A stretch of 6,169 nucleotides of DNA from Thermoplasmata archaeon (GTDB taxonomy: Archaea; Thermoplasmatota; Thermoplasmata; Lutacidiplasmatales; UBA184): assembly GCA_030037875.1 (NCBI GenBank), contig JASHPV010000113.1, forward strand, positions 1 to 6,169, written 5' to 3'. Below the pieces are notes generated by a model. It was not told the DNA's origin. It ran no database searches and worked only from the letters and a program-made list of their open reading frames with translations. The stretch's first letter is position 1. The number at the start of each line of letters is the position of its first letter. Positions 1-5,993 of the stretch are shown here, piece by piece. The position numbers and the translations under genes are program-made.

Positions 1-1140
1 CAGAGGGAGCGGTGTGTTGACCATCACCGGGATCCCGGTGTTGGACTGACCCCCGGGCATGCCTTCCGTAGGCACGGCCTCGACCGTACCCGAGTCGGTC
101 CAAAGCAGCGGCCGACCCTCGCCGGTGGAGACCGCCGACGACACCAGAAAGACGTCTTCCTTCGCGGAGATCCCCTGCCCTTCGTGGGCCACGAGGATCG
201 TCCCCATGCCGGCCCCGTCCCGGCGGAGCAGGAAGTCTTGAGGGTCGAACGTGCTCTGGTAAGTCCGGTCCTTGAGCACATGGTCGATCTCACCGTAGAA
301 ATCCTTCAGTAGGTCGGCCTTCGAGATCGCGATGACCAGCGGGATGTTCTTCGCTTTCACGTAGCGAAAGACGCCGCGCGCCAGGTTGACCTGCTGGGCC
401 TGGTCGCGGAGGGACGGCAGCGCCGGGGACAGGAGGAGAATGATCCCGTCGGCCTCGACGACGAACCGGCCGAGGAGGGTGAGCCCGCGACGCCACAGCT
501 CCTGCCGGTCCGGGCGCCAGGTGTCGAAGTGCGGAATGACCCGGCAACTCTTGTCATCGATCTGGGCCTCGGCGTTCGGAAGCCAGAGCCGGTCGTAGGT
601 GAAGTAATCCGAAATGATGCCGCCGGCCTCGTCGATCGTGTGCATGATCATCGGCCGCGAGGTAGGTTCCTTCGGGTCCTTGCTTCCGAACCGGAAGCGC
701 ATCTTCATTTCGACGAACTGGTTGAACTTGGTCGGCAAGGGATACTTCGTGAGGACTCCCTGCTCGTCGCGCGACGCCGCGAGCTCGACCCAGAGCTTCT
801 TCGGGTCTTCCATCGGACGATTGACGTAGTAGCGGGTCGTCGCCTCCAGGCTGCCCTCGGGGTCCGTGGGGTCGGTGGTCTCGTAGGTGGTCTCCTCGAG
901 GATCACGTCGGAATCGAGGTCGCCGTAGATCGGGATGGCGTTCGAGTCCGAGCGGCTGGGAACGTACGTGATCGGAAGGTTGAGGCCGAAGTGACCCGAC
1001 AGGAACCGGAAATAGGTCGTCTTGCCGGAGGCGGGGATTCCGACGACCGCGATGCGCGCCGCCGCGGCGGCGGGACCGACCTCGTCCGCTTTCCGGGGCG
1101 CCCGGCGCACTTTCGTCTTCGGAGTCGTCTTGACCGTCAT
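1..1140 (-). CDS. P-loop GTPase, partner of the VWA protein (C-terminus cut by window edge)
   Basis: I translated this frame by hand: 380 codons without a stop, running off the left edge. A TAA lies in frame two codons upstream, so ATG 1140 is the first possible start. The N-terminal tail (residues 1-28) is basic and then Ala-rich. GTPase motifs seen: G1/Walker A GIPASGKT (34-41), G3-like DEAG (170-173, in HTIDEAGG), G4-like SKAD (273-276, after a hydrophobic strand LVIAI) and a G5-like SSA (334-336). SKAD replaces the usual N/TKxD, which is a tolerated variant. About 130 residues separate G1 from G3, far more than in Ras-like GTPases. There is no signal peptide or membrane segment, so it is probably cytosolic. 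It lies 23 bp after the VWA stop and is surely cotranscribed with it. The family resembles the large TRAFAC-type GTPases found beside VWA proteins (for example the 'double-GTPase' type). That assignment, and any role in signalling or defence, is inference. The GTPase call is fairly firm. Confidence 0.85.
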   Translation of the reverse strand, partial: MTVKTTPKTKVRRAPRKADEVGPAAAAARIAVVGIPASGKTTYFRFLSGHFGLNLPITYVPSRSDSNAIPIYGDLDSDVILEETTYETTDPTDPEGSLEATTRYYVNRPMEDPKKLWVELAASRDEQGVLTKYPLPTKFNQFVEMKMRFRFGSKDPKEPTSRPMIMHTIDEAGGIISDYFTYDRLWLPNAEAQIDDKSCRVIPHFDTWRPDRQELWRRGLTLLGRFVVEADGIILLLSPALPSLRDQAQQVNLARGVFRYVKAKNIPLVIAISKADLLKDFYGEIDHVLKDRTYQSTFDPQDFLLRRDGAGMGTILVAHEGQGISAKEDVFLVSSAVSTGEGRPLLWTDSGTVEAVPTEGMPGGQSNTGIPVMVNTPLPL

Positions 1141-1163
1141 CGGTTACGCCCCCGGCGCGGGCT

Positions 1164-2678
1164 TCAACGCATCTCCGCGAGGCATATTTCCATAAAATCA
1201 AGCGCCCCGTCGGCGACCGTGTCACGCTGCGTGTTCTTGAGACGTATATCCTGCAACAAGCCAAAAATCTCCTCAACGGAGTTCTCGTGCTGGATGGCTC
1301 CTTCCATGAGCGACTGGTCCGCGCTGCCCACCCGGGCCAGCTGGTAGGTCGTCCGGAGCTCGAGGAGCTTCTCGAAAATGGACTCGAGTTCTCGGCCCAG
1401 TTCCGGTTCTTTCCGGTCGAGGCGTTGCTGGGTCTCGTCCATGAAACGGACCAGCGTCTCGGTCTCGGGGTCGTTCTGGATCCGGCTCTGGAGCAACGCG
1501 AGTCGCCGGCCGATTCGCCCGCGGGACTCCGCGGGCAACCGGTCCGCCTCGACCCATGCGTGGAGAAGGGACCGCGCCGCCTCGACAACTTCCCCACGTG
1601 CGTAGTGGATCCGGGCTTCCCAATAGTACCGCGTCAGCGCGGGCAGCAACGACTGCGCCCGGAAGAGCCGGTTCATCGCCGCCGCGTAGTCTCGAGCGAC
1701 GAACGCTTCGACCACCTCCCCGAGCGGGCCATATCGCTCTTTGAGGTGCTGAGGTAATGTTCCCCCTTGGAGCTCGAGCACATCCACCTCCGATGGCAGC
1801 GGACCTCCGCTTCCATCCGAGGGAGGCGGCGGTAGGTCCTTCCGATTCTTGAGCTGGGTAATGGTGGCGTGCTCCCCGGGCGCCTTGAGGGCTTTAGCGG
1901 CCCGGGCGGCGTGTTCCGCCATTTCCTCGGGGTGGAGCTCTTCGAGCGGTCGGGTCCCTTCGTAGCCGATATCGATGAACGAGTTCACCATCTGCGCGAA
2001 CAGGTCGGTGCTCGTCACGACCTCCTGATAGGTCACCTCGGCGGCGATCCCCGCCGCCTGGGCCCGGCCGCGGAGCTGTTCGACGAGTCCGTTCATCTGT
2101 CCCGAATCGACACCCTTGTCCCGTTCCGATCCGCTCCCGATTCCGATGACCCGGAGGCTCAGCTGAGAGGAGTTGGGAAGGACGTGCGGCACGAGGTCGA
2201 TCCGCCGGCTCATCTCGGGCGTGAGCGGCTCGGTCGAGGGGGCGCGGAACCGACTCGAGGCGTTGTCCCATCCATCAGTGACGAGCACGAGGGTGCCGAC
2301 CACTTCGCCGGTGGGCTTGCGCAGGAGGTCCGCTCCGAGCGCTATGCCATCCCAGATGGCCGAGCGTCCCGATGGGGTGAGCATCGAGATCAGGCTCTCG
2401 ATGTACGGCAGATTCTCGTGACGAATCTCGGTCAAGGGCACCGCGACGCGGGCCGTGTCGGTGAAGGTGACGAGTCCGAAAAACGCCCCGGTCGCCTCCG
2501 CGTTCTCCAGGATACGGTACACGGCGGTCCGGGCCACTTCGATCTTCCGGCGTTCTCCCTGAACCCCGGACGGGTCCGGGAGCGGGGCGAGCATGCTCTT
2601 CGATAGGTCGAGGACGAGGACGTGCCGGGGCCGGACGACCGGCGGCGGCGGAGGGGCTTCGAGGTCGTCTCCGATCAT
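1164..2678 (-). CDS. VWA-domain protein with C-terminal helical (TPR-like) region
   Basis: A 504-residue soluble protein without signal peptide or membrane segment. A Pro-rich N-terminus (PPPPP, 9-13) leads directly into a VWA domain at about 18-235. The metal-site (MIDAS) elements are present: DLSKS at 24-28 (DxSxS), GRSA at 104-107 (Ser in place of the usual Thr) and TDG at 134-136. It should therefore bind a divalent metal and a protein ligand. A linker with a second Pro run (283-286) joins a helical C-terminal half, about 310-504. Within it, residues 325-380 look like one or two TPR-type helical hairpins (DYAAAMNRLFRAQSLL and RGEVVEAARSLLHAW), and 400-445 is charged and coiled-coil-like. 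ATG 2678 is the only plausible start before DLSKS. No strong Shine-Dalgarno precedes it, only a weak AGGT. It is the first gene of the unit, and the GTPase follows at 1140. Its function is unknown; a scaffold or adaptor for the GTPase is inferred. Confidence 0.9.
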   Translation of the reverse strand: MIGDDLEAPPPPPVVRPRHVLVLDLSKSMLAPLPDPSGVQGERRKIEVARTAVYRILENAEATGAFFGLVTFTDTARVAVPLTEIRHENLPYIESLISMLTPSGRSAIWDGIALGADLLRKPTGEVVGTLVLVTDGWDNASSRFRAPSTEPLTPEMSRRIDLVPHVLPNSSQLSLRVIGIGSGSERDKGVDSGQMNGLVEQLRGRAQAAGIAAEVTYQEVVTSTDLFAQMVNSFIDIGYEGTRPLEELHPEEMAEHAARAAKALKAPGEHATITQLKNRKDLPPPPSDGSGGPLPSEVDVLELQGGTLPQHLKERYGPLGEVVEAFVARDYAAAMNRLFRAQSLLPALTRYYWEARIHYARGEVVEAARSLLHAWVEADRLPAESRGRIGRRLALLQSRIQNDPETETLVRFMDETQQRLDRKEPELGRELESIFEKLLELRTTYQLARVGSADQSLMEGAIQHENSVEEIFGLLQDIRLKNTQRDTVADGALDFMEICLAEMR

Positions 2679-2785
2679 TACAAGGTGACCTACGAGAACG
2701 CGACGGCGCGCCCCGACGACAGATCGAGCATGCCCCCCCGCGGCTCCCCGTTACTCCCGGTCACCTCTCGTTTTAGCGCCCGAAA

Positions 2786-2794
2786 GCTATATGG
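2786..2794 (-). promoter_or_regulatory. Putative TATA box of the VWA-GTPase unit
   Basis: On the minus strand the sequence reads CCATATAGC, the only AT-rich hexamer upstream of the VWA gene. With the usual archaeal distance (about 25-28 nt) transcription would start near 2762-2767, giving a leader of about 85 nt before ATG 2678. The match is weaker than for the two ribosomal promoters. Confidence 0.45.
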
Positions 2795-2882
2795 TTCTTG
2801 TCCCACCGCATCCCGTCGGAAATCGGCCCCGGCTCGGCGGTGGGACCCTCCCGTCCGCGATGCCCGTTGCGCGCACCAAGGG

Positions 2883-2890
2883 TTATAAAC
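2883..2890 (+). promoter_or_regulatory. TATA box of the eS17-GNAT unit
   Basis: TTATAAAC stands out in a GC-rich region. Its first base is 32 nt before ATG 2915, so transcription should start within a few bases of the start codon. No Shine-Dalgarno tract precedes the ATG, which fits a leaderless or nearly leaderless mRNA. Confidence 0.7.
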
Positions 2891-2914
2891 CAAGCGCGAG
2901 TCCGCGCGCCGCAA

Positions 2915-3139
2915 ATGGGCAGTATCCGTCAAACGTACATCAAGCGAGTCGCCATCGACCTGATCCGTCACTATCCCGACGCGTTCACGGGAGACTTCGT
3001 CCACAACAAGGAGAAGGTACTCGAGCTCACGGACCTCCGGGTCGACGTTAACGGGACCCCGACGGTCGTCTACAAGAAGCTCGCGAATCGCATCGCCGGC
3101 TACGCGACCCGGTACGTGAAGCGCCGACGCGCCACGTAG
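2915..3139 (+). CDS. rps17e: 30S ribosomal protein eS17 (S17e)
   Basis: 74 residues, the normal size for archaeal eS17, a small-subunit protein shared with eukaryotes and absent from bacteria. The N-terminus MGSIRQTYIKRVAIDLI is the family signature. The middle (PDAFTGDFVHNKEKVLELTD) and the C-terminal KKLANRIAGYATRYVKR helix also match the family. The frame is open upstream to an ATG at 2798, but that extension has no family similarity and would span the TATA box, so ATG 2915 is the start. This start is 32 nt after the first base of the TATA box, so the mRNA is probably leaderless. It is the first gene of a two-gene unit, with the GNAT gene 17 bp downstream. Confidence 0.96.
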   Translation: MGSIRQTYIKRVAIDLIRHYPDAFTGDFVHNKEKVLELTDLRVDVNGTPTVVYKKLANRIAGYATRYVKRRRAT

Positions 3140-3145
3140 AAGGAG
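3140..3145 (+). promoter_or_regulatory. Shine-Dalgarno-like AAGGAG for the GNAT GTG start
   Basis: AAGGAG begins immediately after the eS17 stop codon and lies 11 nt before GTG 3157. It supports the GTG start and translation as the second gene of a unit. Confidence 0.6.
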
Positions 3146-3156
3146 CGCGCGCGAGC

Positions 3157-3951
3157 GTGCCGGCCGTTTCCGCTCCGACGGTCGTCGATTTCCTGGAAGC
3201 CGAGCGGGAGCGCCGGAGCTGGGGCGGTCAACTCCGTCGGCTCCGCGGAGCCCGGCTCGTCAGCAACTCGCGATATCCCACCCTGCTCCGCGCCAATCAG
3301 ATTCTCGTGGGAGCTACGGAACCGCCCGTGGAGTGGGAGGAGATTCGAGCGCAAGCCGAGCCCACCTTCCGATCGTCCGGGGTGAAGGGCCGGCGCGTGA
3401 TGCTCTTCGGCGACGAGGCCCGGGGCCGACTCGGCGGCCCGCTGGCGGCCGACGGGTTCCGGGAACGTTCTCTCGGGCTCCTCACCTTCCGGGGCGTCGT
3501 CACGGCTCAGATGAACCCCCGGGTATCGATCCGGCTCGTCGACCTGTTCCTGCGTCCGGCCTGGTTCACGCTCTCGTACCGCATCGAGCAGGAAAACGCT
3601 CCGCCCCATGAATCGCTCTCGGAGTGGGAGGGATACTACTCGAGTCTGTCCGACCGACCGGGGGTGCGGACCTTTGCCGGGTTCGTGGGTGAGACGATGG
3701 CCGGCACGTGCGGACTGAGCCGCATCGGCTCGCTGGCATCGGTCGATCGGGTCCAGACCGCCCCCGAGTGGAGGGGGCAAGGCGTAGCCACCTCACTCGT
3801 CCTGCGGGCCACGGAGGAGGCGTTTCGGGACGGAGCCCGAGGCGTCCACATGACGGTGCGCTCCGCGACGCTCGCCGACCGACTGTACCGGCCGTGCGGG
3901 TTCGAACCGGTCGCTCCGATATCGATCTTCGAAAAAGGAATCCCCGCCTGA
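3157..3951 (+). CDS. GNAT-family N-acetyltransferase, probably tandem-domain
   Basis: 264 residues with a GTG start, preceded by AAGGAG (3140-3145) right after the eS17 stop, 11 nt before the GTG. The C-terminal part (about 140-260) is a GNAT domain that should transfer an acetyl group from acetyl-CoA to an amine. It shows a beta strand FAGFVGETMAGTCGL, then motif A VQTAPEWRGQGVATSL (199-214) with the R/QxxGxG/A-type pyrophosphate loop RGQGVA, and then motif B LYRPCGFEPV (243-252) with the conserved Tyr and GF. The N-terminal part (about 30-115) contains a strand-helix pattern ending in LAADGFRERSLGLLTF. This looks like a degenerate first GNAT domain, as in known tandem-GNAT proteins; that reading is inferred. 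The substrate is unknown. Cotranscription with eS17 could mean a ribosomal or translation-related target, but it may also be a chance neighbour. Confidence 0.9.
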   Translation: MPAVSAPTVVDFLEAERERRSWGGQLRRLRGARLVSNSRYPTLLRANQILVGATEPPVEWEEIRAQAEPTFRSSGVKGRRVMLFGDEARGRLGGPLAADGFRERSLGLLTFRGVVTAQMNPRVSIRLVDLFLRPAWFTLSYRIEQENAPPHESLSEWEGYYSSLSDRPGVRTFAGFVGETMAGTCGLSRIGSLASVDRVQTAPEWRGQGVATSLVLRATEEAFRDGARGVHMTVRSATLADRLYRPCGFEPVAPISIFEKGIPA

Positions 3952-3960
3952 CCCGGCGGG
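3943..3960. other. GC-rich hairpin between convergent GNAT and aIF6 genes
   Basis: CCCGCC (3943-3948) and GGCGGG (3955-3960) form a perfect 6-bp stem with a 6-nt loop. The hairpin spans the GNAT stop codon and the 10-bp gap before the aIF6 stop. No T-rich tract follows on either strand, so a classical archaeal terminator is not shown. It may only limit read-through or stabilise 3' ends. Confidence 0.3.
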
Positions 3961-3961
3961 T

Positions 3962-4627
3962 CTACTCCAGGATCTGGAACCCTTCCTGGAGATGGACGAA
4001 TTCGACGGGGGTTGTGAGAGTACCGGCGAGGATCCCGTGGGAGTTCGCGGTCACGCAGGCCCCAACGATCGGAACCCCAAAGTTCGCCGTAGATCGGTGC
4101 ACCGGTACTTGCAACGTGTCGCGGAGCACGGCCGCTTCCGCCTCGGTGGCACGGGGATGCACCACTACCCCTTTGTTGGTCGCCACGGCGGCCATACCGA
4201 CCGTGCCGAGACCCGCGACGGTGCCCCGGGCAACCGGGACGCGAAGCGCGGCCCCGATCCGGCTCGCCGCGTGTTCCGAAAGATTGGGATGGACCAGCGC
4301 ACCCAGGTCGTTGGCGAGAACGTTGTTACCCAGCGCATTCTGCAGGGTGGGAACGACCGTCACGGGTCCGAGAGCATCGAGACGTTGTCGCTCCCGGGCG
4401 CCCGGCTCCTCCGCTAGGACAGCCCCGTACGAGTTCAACGCCAAGAGTGAGCCCACGAGTTCGGAATCCAGTACCGTGGTTCGGATGACCGGCACCCCGA
4501 AAAGGCGCTCGGCTTCATGCCCCAGCGCCTCGGGTATGGTAGGGGGAGCTACGACGGCCTGGTCGGAGACCCGGAGGTAGACCCCAAGGTAGGGGCTTCC
4601 CGCAATCGATGCACGGTTGACCGGCAC
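3962..4627 (-). CDS. eif6: Translation initiation factor aIF6 (ribosome anti-association factor)
   Basis: 221 residues, the usual length for archaeal aIF6. This factor binds the 50S subunit and blocks premature joining with the 30S. It folds as a pentein of five pseudo-repeats, several of which are visible: SLLALNSYGAVL, NALGNNVLANDLGALVHP, GMAAVATNKGVVVHP and GACVTANSHGILAG. The N-terminus MPVNRASIAGSPYLGVYLRV fits the family. The start is GTG 4627, supported by GGAG at 4635-4638 with a 7-nt gap. It is the last gene of the five-gene translation unit, 22 bp after eL31. Its stop is only 10 bp from that of the convergent GNAT gene. In many euryarchaea this cluster continues with eL18a/L20e (LX), prefoldin alpha and ftsY, none of which follow here. 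Confidence 0.96.
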   Translation of the reverse strand: MPVNRASIAGSPYLGVYLRVSDQAVVAPPTIPEALGHEAERLFGVPVIRTTVLDSELVGSLLALNSYGAVLAEEPGARERQRLDALGPVTVVPTLQNALGNNVLANDLGALVHPNLSEHAASRIGAALRVPVARGTVAGLGTVGMAAVATNKGVVVHPRATEAEAAVLRDTLQVPVHRSTANFGVPIVGACVTANSHGILAGTLTTPVEFVHLQEGFQILE

Positions 4628-4634
4628 TCCGTCG

Positions 4635-4638
4635 CTCC
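4635..4638 (-). promoter_or_regulatory. Shine-Dalgarno-like GGAG for the aIF6 GTG start
   Basis: GGAG lies 7 nt upstream of GTG 4627 in the 22-bp gap after eL31. The frame is open further upstream but offers no family-like residues. The purine tract and the MPVNRASI N-terminus therefore decide the start. Confidence 0.6.
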
Positions 4639-4649
4639 GAATCGGCGGC

Positions 4650-4946
4650 CTACGTTTCCTCGGCCAGGTCGACCTCGATCAGGCCGTCTTCGAAGCGGAT
4701 GGCCTTGACCCGGATCTTCGAGGGGATGTGCTGGGCGCCGTGCTGCCAGATGAACGTGTTGAGCCGCGGGTCGATCCAGATGTCCGCAGGCTCGCCGTGC
4801 ATGTGGCGGACCATGAACCGTCGGACGGTCTCCAAGGCATGGCCGGCCCGGCGATGTCGCGCCGGCTGGTGCTTGCTGGCGCGCAACGGGACCACAAACT
4901 CCCGTTCGAGCTCTTCCGTGCGGGCGCGGTCCGGAGTGCGAGCCAT
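4650..4946 (-). CDS. rpl31e: 50S ribosomal protein eL31 (L31e)
   Basis: 98 residues, within the normal range for archaeal eL31, a large-subunit protein near the peptide exit tunnel. Family features seen: EREFVVPLR (14-22), RRAGHALETVRRFMVRHM (32-49), the IWIDPRLNTFIWQHGAQHIP stretch (56-75, matching the usual 'v.id..lN..iW.rG...P') and the closing strand KIRVKAIRFEDGLIEV. Its GGAG (4954-4957) overlaps the last base of the eL39 stop codon and sits 7 nt before ATG 4946. Translation is therefore closely coupled to the gene before it. aIF6 follows after 22 bp. Confidence 0.95.
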   Translation of the reverse strand: MARTPDRARTEELEREFVVPLRASKHQPARHRRAGHALETVRRFMVRHMHGEPADIWIDPRLNTFIWQHGAQHIPSKIRVKAIRFEDGLIEVDLAEET

Positions 4947-4956
4947 CGAACAACTC

Positions 4957-5115
4957 CTACGGCTGCAGGTGGCCCCGCTTCCAGGTGCGGCGCTTGGGGT
5001 GGCGCGTGACGCGCCGGTTCGTTCGCTGCATGACCCAGGCGGGAACCCGGCGGTTGCTGTTGATGCGCCGGATCATGCGGATCTTCCGGGCGAGACTCTT
5101 CCGACGATTTGCCAT
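4957..5115 (-). CDS. rpl39e: 50S ribosomal protein eL39 (L39e)
   Basis: A very small gene of 52 codons plus TAG, which I read by hand on the minus strand; it is short enough to be missed by size cut-offs. The protein begins MANRRKSLARKIRMIRRIN and ends in a basic Arg/Lys-rich tail (RRTWKRGHLQP). It contains VPAWVMQRTNRRVTRHPKRR, which fits the eL39 pattern of P.W...RT...v..n.krR.W+R. eL39 lines the polypeptide exit tunnel of the archaeal/eukaryotic large subunit, in the place where bacteria have a uL23 loop. A GGAAGG tract (5124-5129) precedes ATG 5115 by 8 nt. It lies 23 bp after the PDCD5-like gene and 10 bp before eL31, as in many euryarchaea. Confidence 0.95.
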   Translation of the reverse strand: MANRRKSLARKIRMIRRINSNRRVPAWVMQRTNRRVTRHPKRRTWKRGHLQP

Positions 5116-5138
5116 CGATGATGCCTTCCTTCCATCAC

Positions 5139-5504
5139 TCAGCGGCGTGTGATCTTGATCTCCCGTTTTTCGGGCATGATGCGTTCGAGCAGCGCGCGAA
5201 GCGTGCCGTCATCGATCTGCCGTTGAAGGCGGCCGGAGGCGGCGAGCGACATGATCTGCTGCTCGATGGCGTTGGCGACGTCCGGCTTGGCCAGCCGGAT
5301 CCGGGCCAACCGCTCCCGGGCTTCGGGAGTCAGCAGCCGACGCATCACCTCGAAGCGTTCGGCCTCTCGCCGTTGCGCCTCGGCGTTCTGCTGCGCGACG
5401 GCCATCGGATCGACCCCGGCGGCCTCGCGTGCCTGCATTTCCTGCAGTTGCCGGGCCCGTCGCTGGCGCAGCGCCGTGAGTTCGGGATCCTCTTGGTAAG
5501 CCAT
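5139..5504 (-). CDS. PDCD5/TFAR19-family DNA-binding protein
   Basis: 121 residues, the typical length for the archaeal homologues of human PDCD5, usually annotated 'DNA-binding protein'. The N-terminal half is a charged Arg/Gln/Glu-rich helix (10-60). The conserved core is a helical bundle with LTPEARERLARIRLAKPD (58-75) and ANAIEQQIMSLAASGRL (77-93), the family signature. The C-terminus has IDDGTLRALLERI and the basic tail KREIKITRR. The true role in archaea is not settled; its constant position inside ribosomal clusters suggests a link to translation. A strong GGAGGAG (5507-5513) precedes ATG 5504. The gene lies 33 bp after eS19 and 23 bp before eL39. Confidence 0.93.
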   Translation of the reverse strand: MAYQEDPELTALRQRRARQLQEMQAREAAGVDPMAVAQQNAEAQRREAERFEVMRRLLTPEARERLARIRLAKPDVANAIEQQIMSLAASGRLQRQIDDGTLRALLERIMPEKREIKITRR

Positions 5505-5537
5505 CGCTCCTCCGTCGTGGGTGTTAACTGGTACGTC

Positions 5538-5993
5538 TCAGAGATACTTGGCGAGTTGGGTGTCCTTCGCGGCCAGCCCCTTGAGAATCTCTTTGGCCAG
5601 CTGGTCTAGCAATCGGTGCCCGTCGGGGGTCAATGCGCGTCCCCCGTTCTTCTGTTTGCGCACCAGTCCGGCACCCTCGAGCTGTTGGAAGATCTCGCGT
5701 ACGATCGACCGAGAGCCACTTCGTGCGTGATAGGGCGCCGACCCGCGGTCTCGGCTTCCACCGTACTCGGAAGAGAGCCGAGTAACTCCGCGCGCGCCGC
5801 GGATGTACAGCTTTCGGAGAACGGATGCGCTGCGGAGATACCACCATCCCTGCTGATAAGGAGCGTTCTCGGTGTGCACCCCGGTGCGGGCAAAGGCCGC
5901 CCACTCAGGCGGCTTGACGACCTTTCGGGTCTCCAGCTCTTGGGCGAGCCGGGGGAGCAATGCGGATGGCGGTACATCCGTCGGATGAGGCAT
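5538..5993 (-). CDS. rps19e: 30S ribosomal protein eS19 (S19e)
   Basis: 151 residues, normal for archaeal eS19, a small-subunit head protein needed for 30S maturation. Signature seen: WAAFARTGVHTENAP (31-45), then WWYLRSASVLRKLYIRG (50-66), RLSSEYGGSRDRG (72-84), IVREIFQQLEGAGLVRK (97-113) and GGRALTPDGHRLLD (117-130). This is the expected winged-helix-like order. It is the first gene of the minus-strand translation unit. ATG 5993 is 32 nt downstream of the first base of a TATA box, so the message is probably leaderless. The GGGAGG that lies between box and start would fall outside such a transcript. Confidence 0.97.
   Translation of the reverse strand: MPHPTDVPPSALLPRLAQELETRKVVKPPEWAAFARTGVHTENAPYQQGWWYLRSASVLRKLYIRGARGVTRLSSEYGGSRDRGSAPYHARSGSRSIVREIFQQLEGAGLVRKQKNGGRALTPDGHRLLDQLAKEILKGLAAKDTQLAKYL

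Larger units (their letters stand above)
2679..2914. other. Divergent intergenic region between the VWA and eS17 genes
   Basis: 236 bp separate the two divergent starts. I see no convincing gene here. The region holds a TATA-like box for each direction and, on the VWA side, an 8-bp inverted repeat (2683-2690 with 2759-2766) and a 13-codon minus-strand reading frame (2731-2690). It therefore contains both promoters and the predicted VWA mRNA leader. Confidence 0.8.

Noticed and set aside
529..1347. 272-codon plus-strand frame antisense to the GTPase
   Set aside because: It lies antisense to a frame with a P-loop and has no recognisable domain. Long antisense frames are expected at this GC content.
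554..1597. Long minus-strand frame (347 codons) overlapping the end of the VWA gene and most of the GTPase
   Set aside because: It is a GC-rich shadow frame. The VWA frame (1164-2678) and the hand-read frame from ATG 1140 carry clear motifs, whereas this frame gives Arg/Pro-rich low-information protein.
1869..2606. 245-codon plus-strand frame antisense to the VWA domain
   Set aside because: The VWA metal-site motifs lie on the other strand, and this frame shows no family features.
2798..2914. N-terminal extension of eS17 from ATG 2798
   Set aside because: The extension spans the TATA box, lacks family similarity and would make the protein longer than usual. MGSIRQTYIK is the standard N-terminus.
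2690..3004. 104-codon minus-strand frame across the divergent intergenic region and the start of eS17
   Set aside because: It overlaps a certain ribosomal gene and the promoter region and gives no recognisable protein. Only its last 13 codons lie in the VWA leader, noted as a possible short upstream frame.
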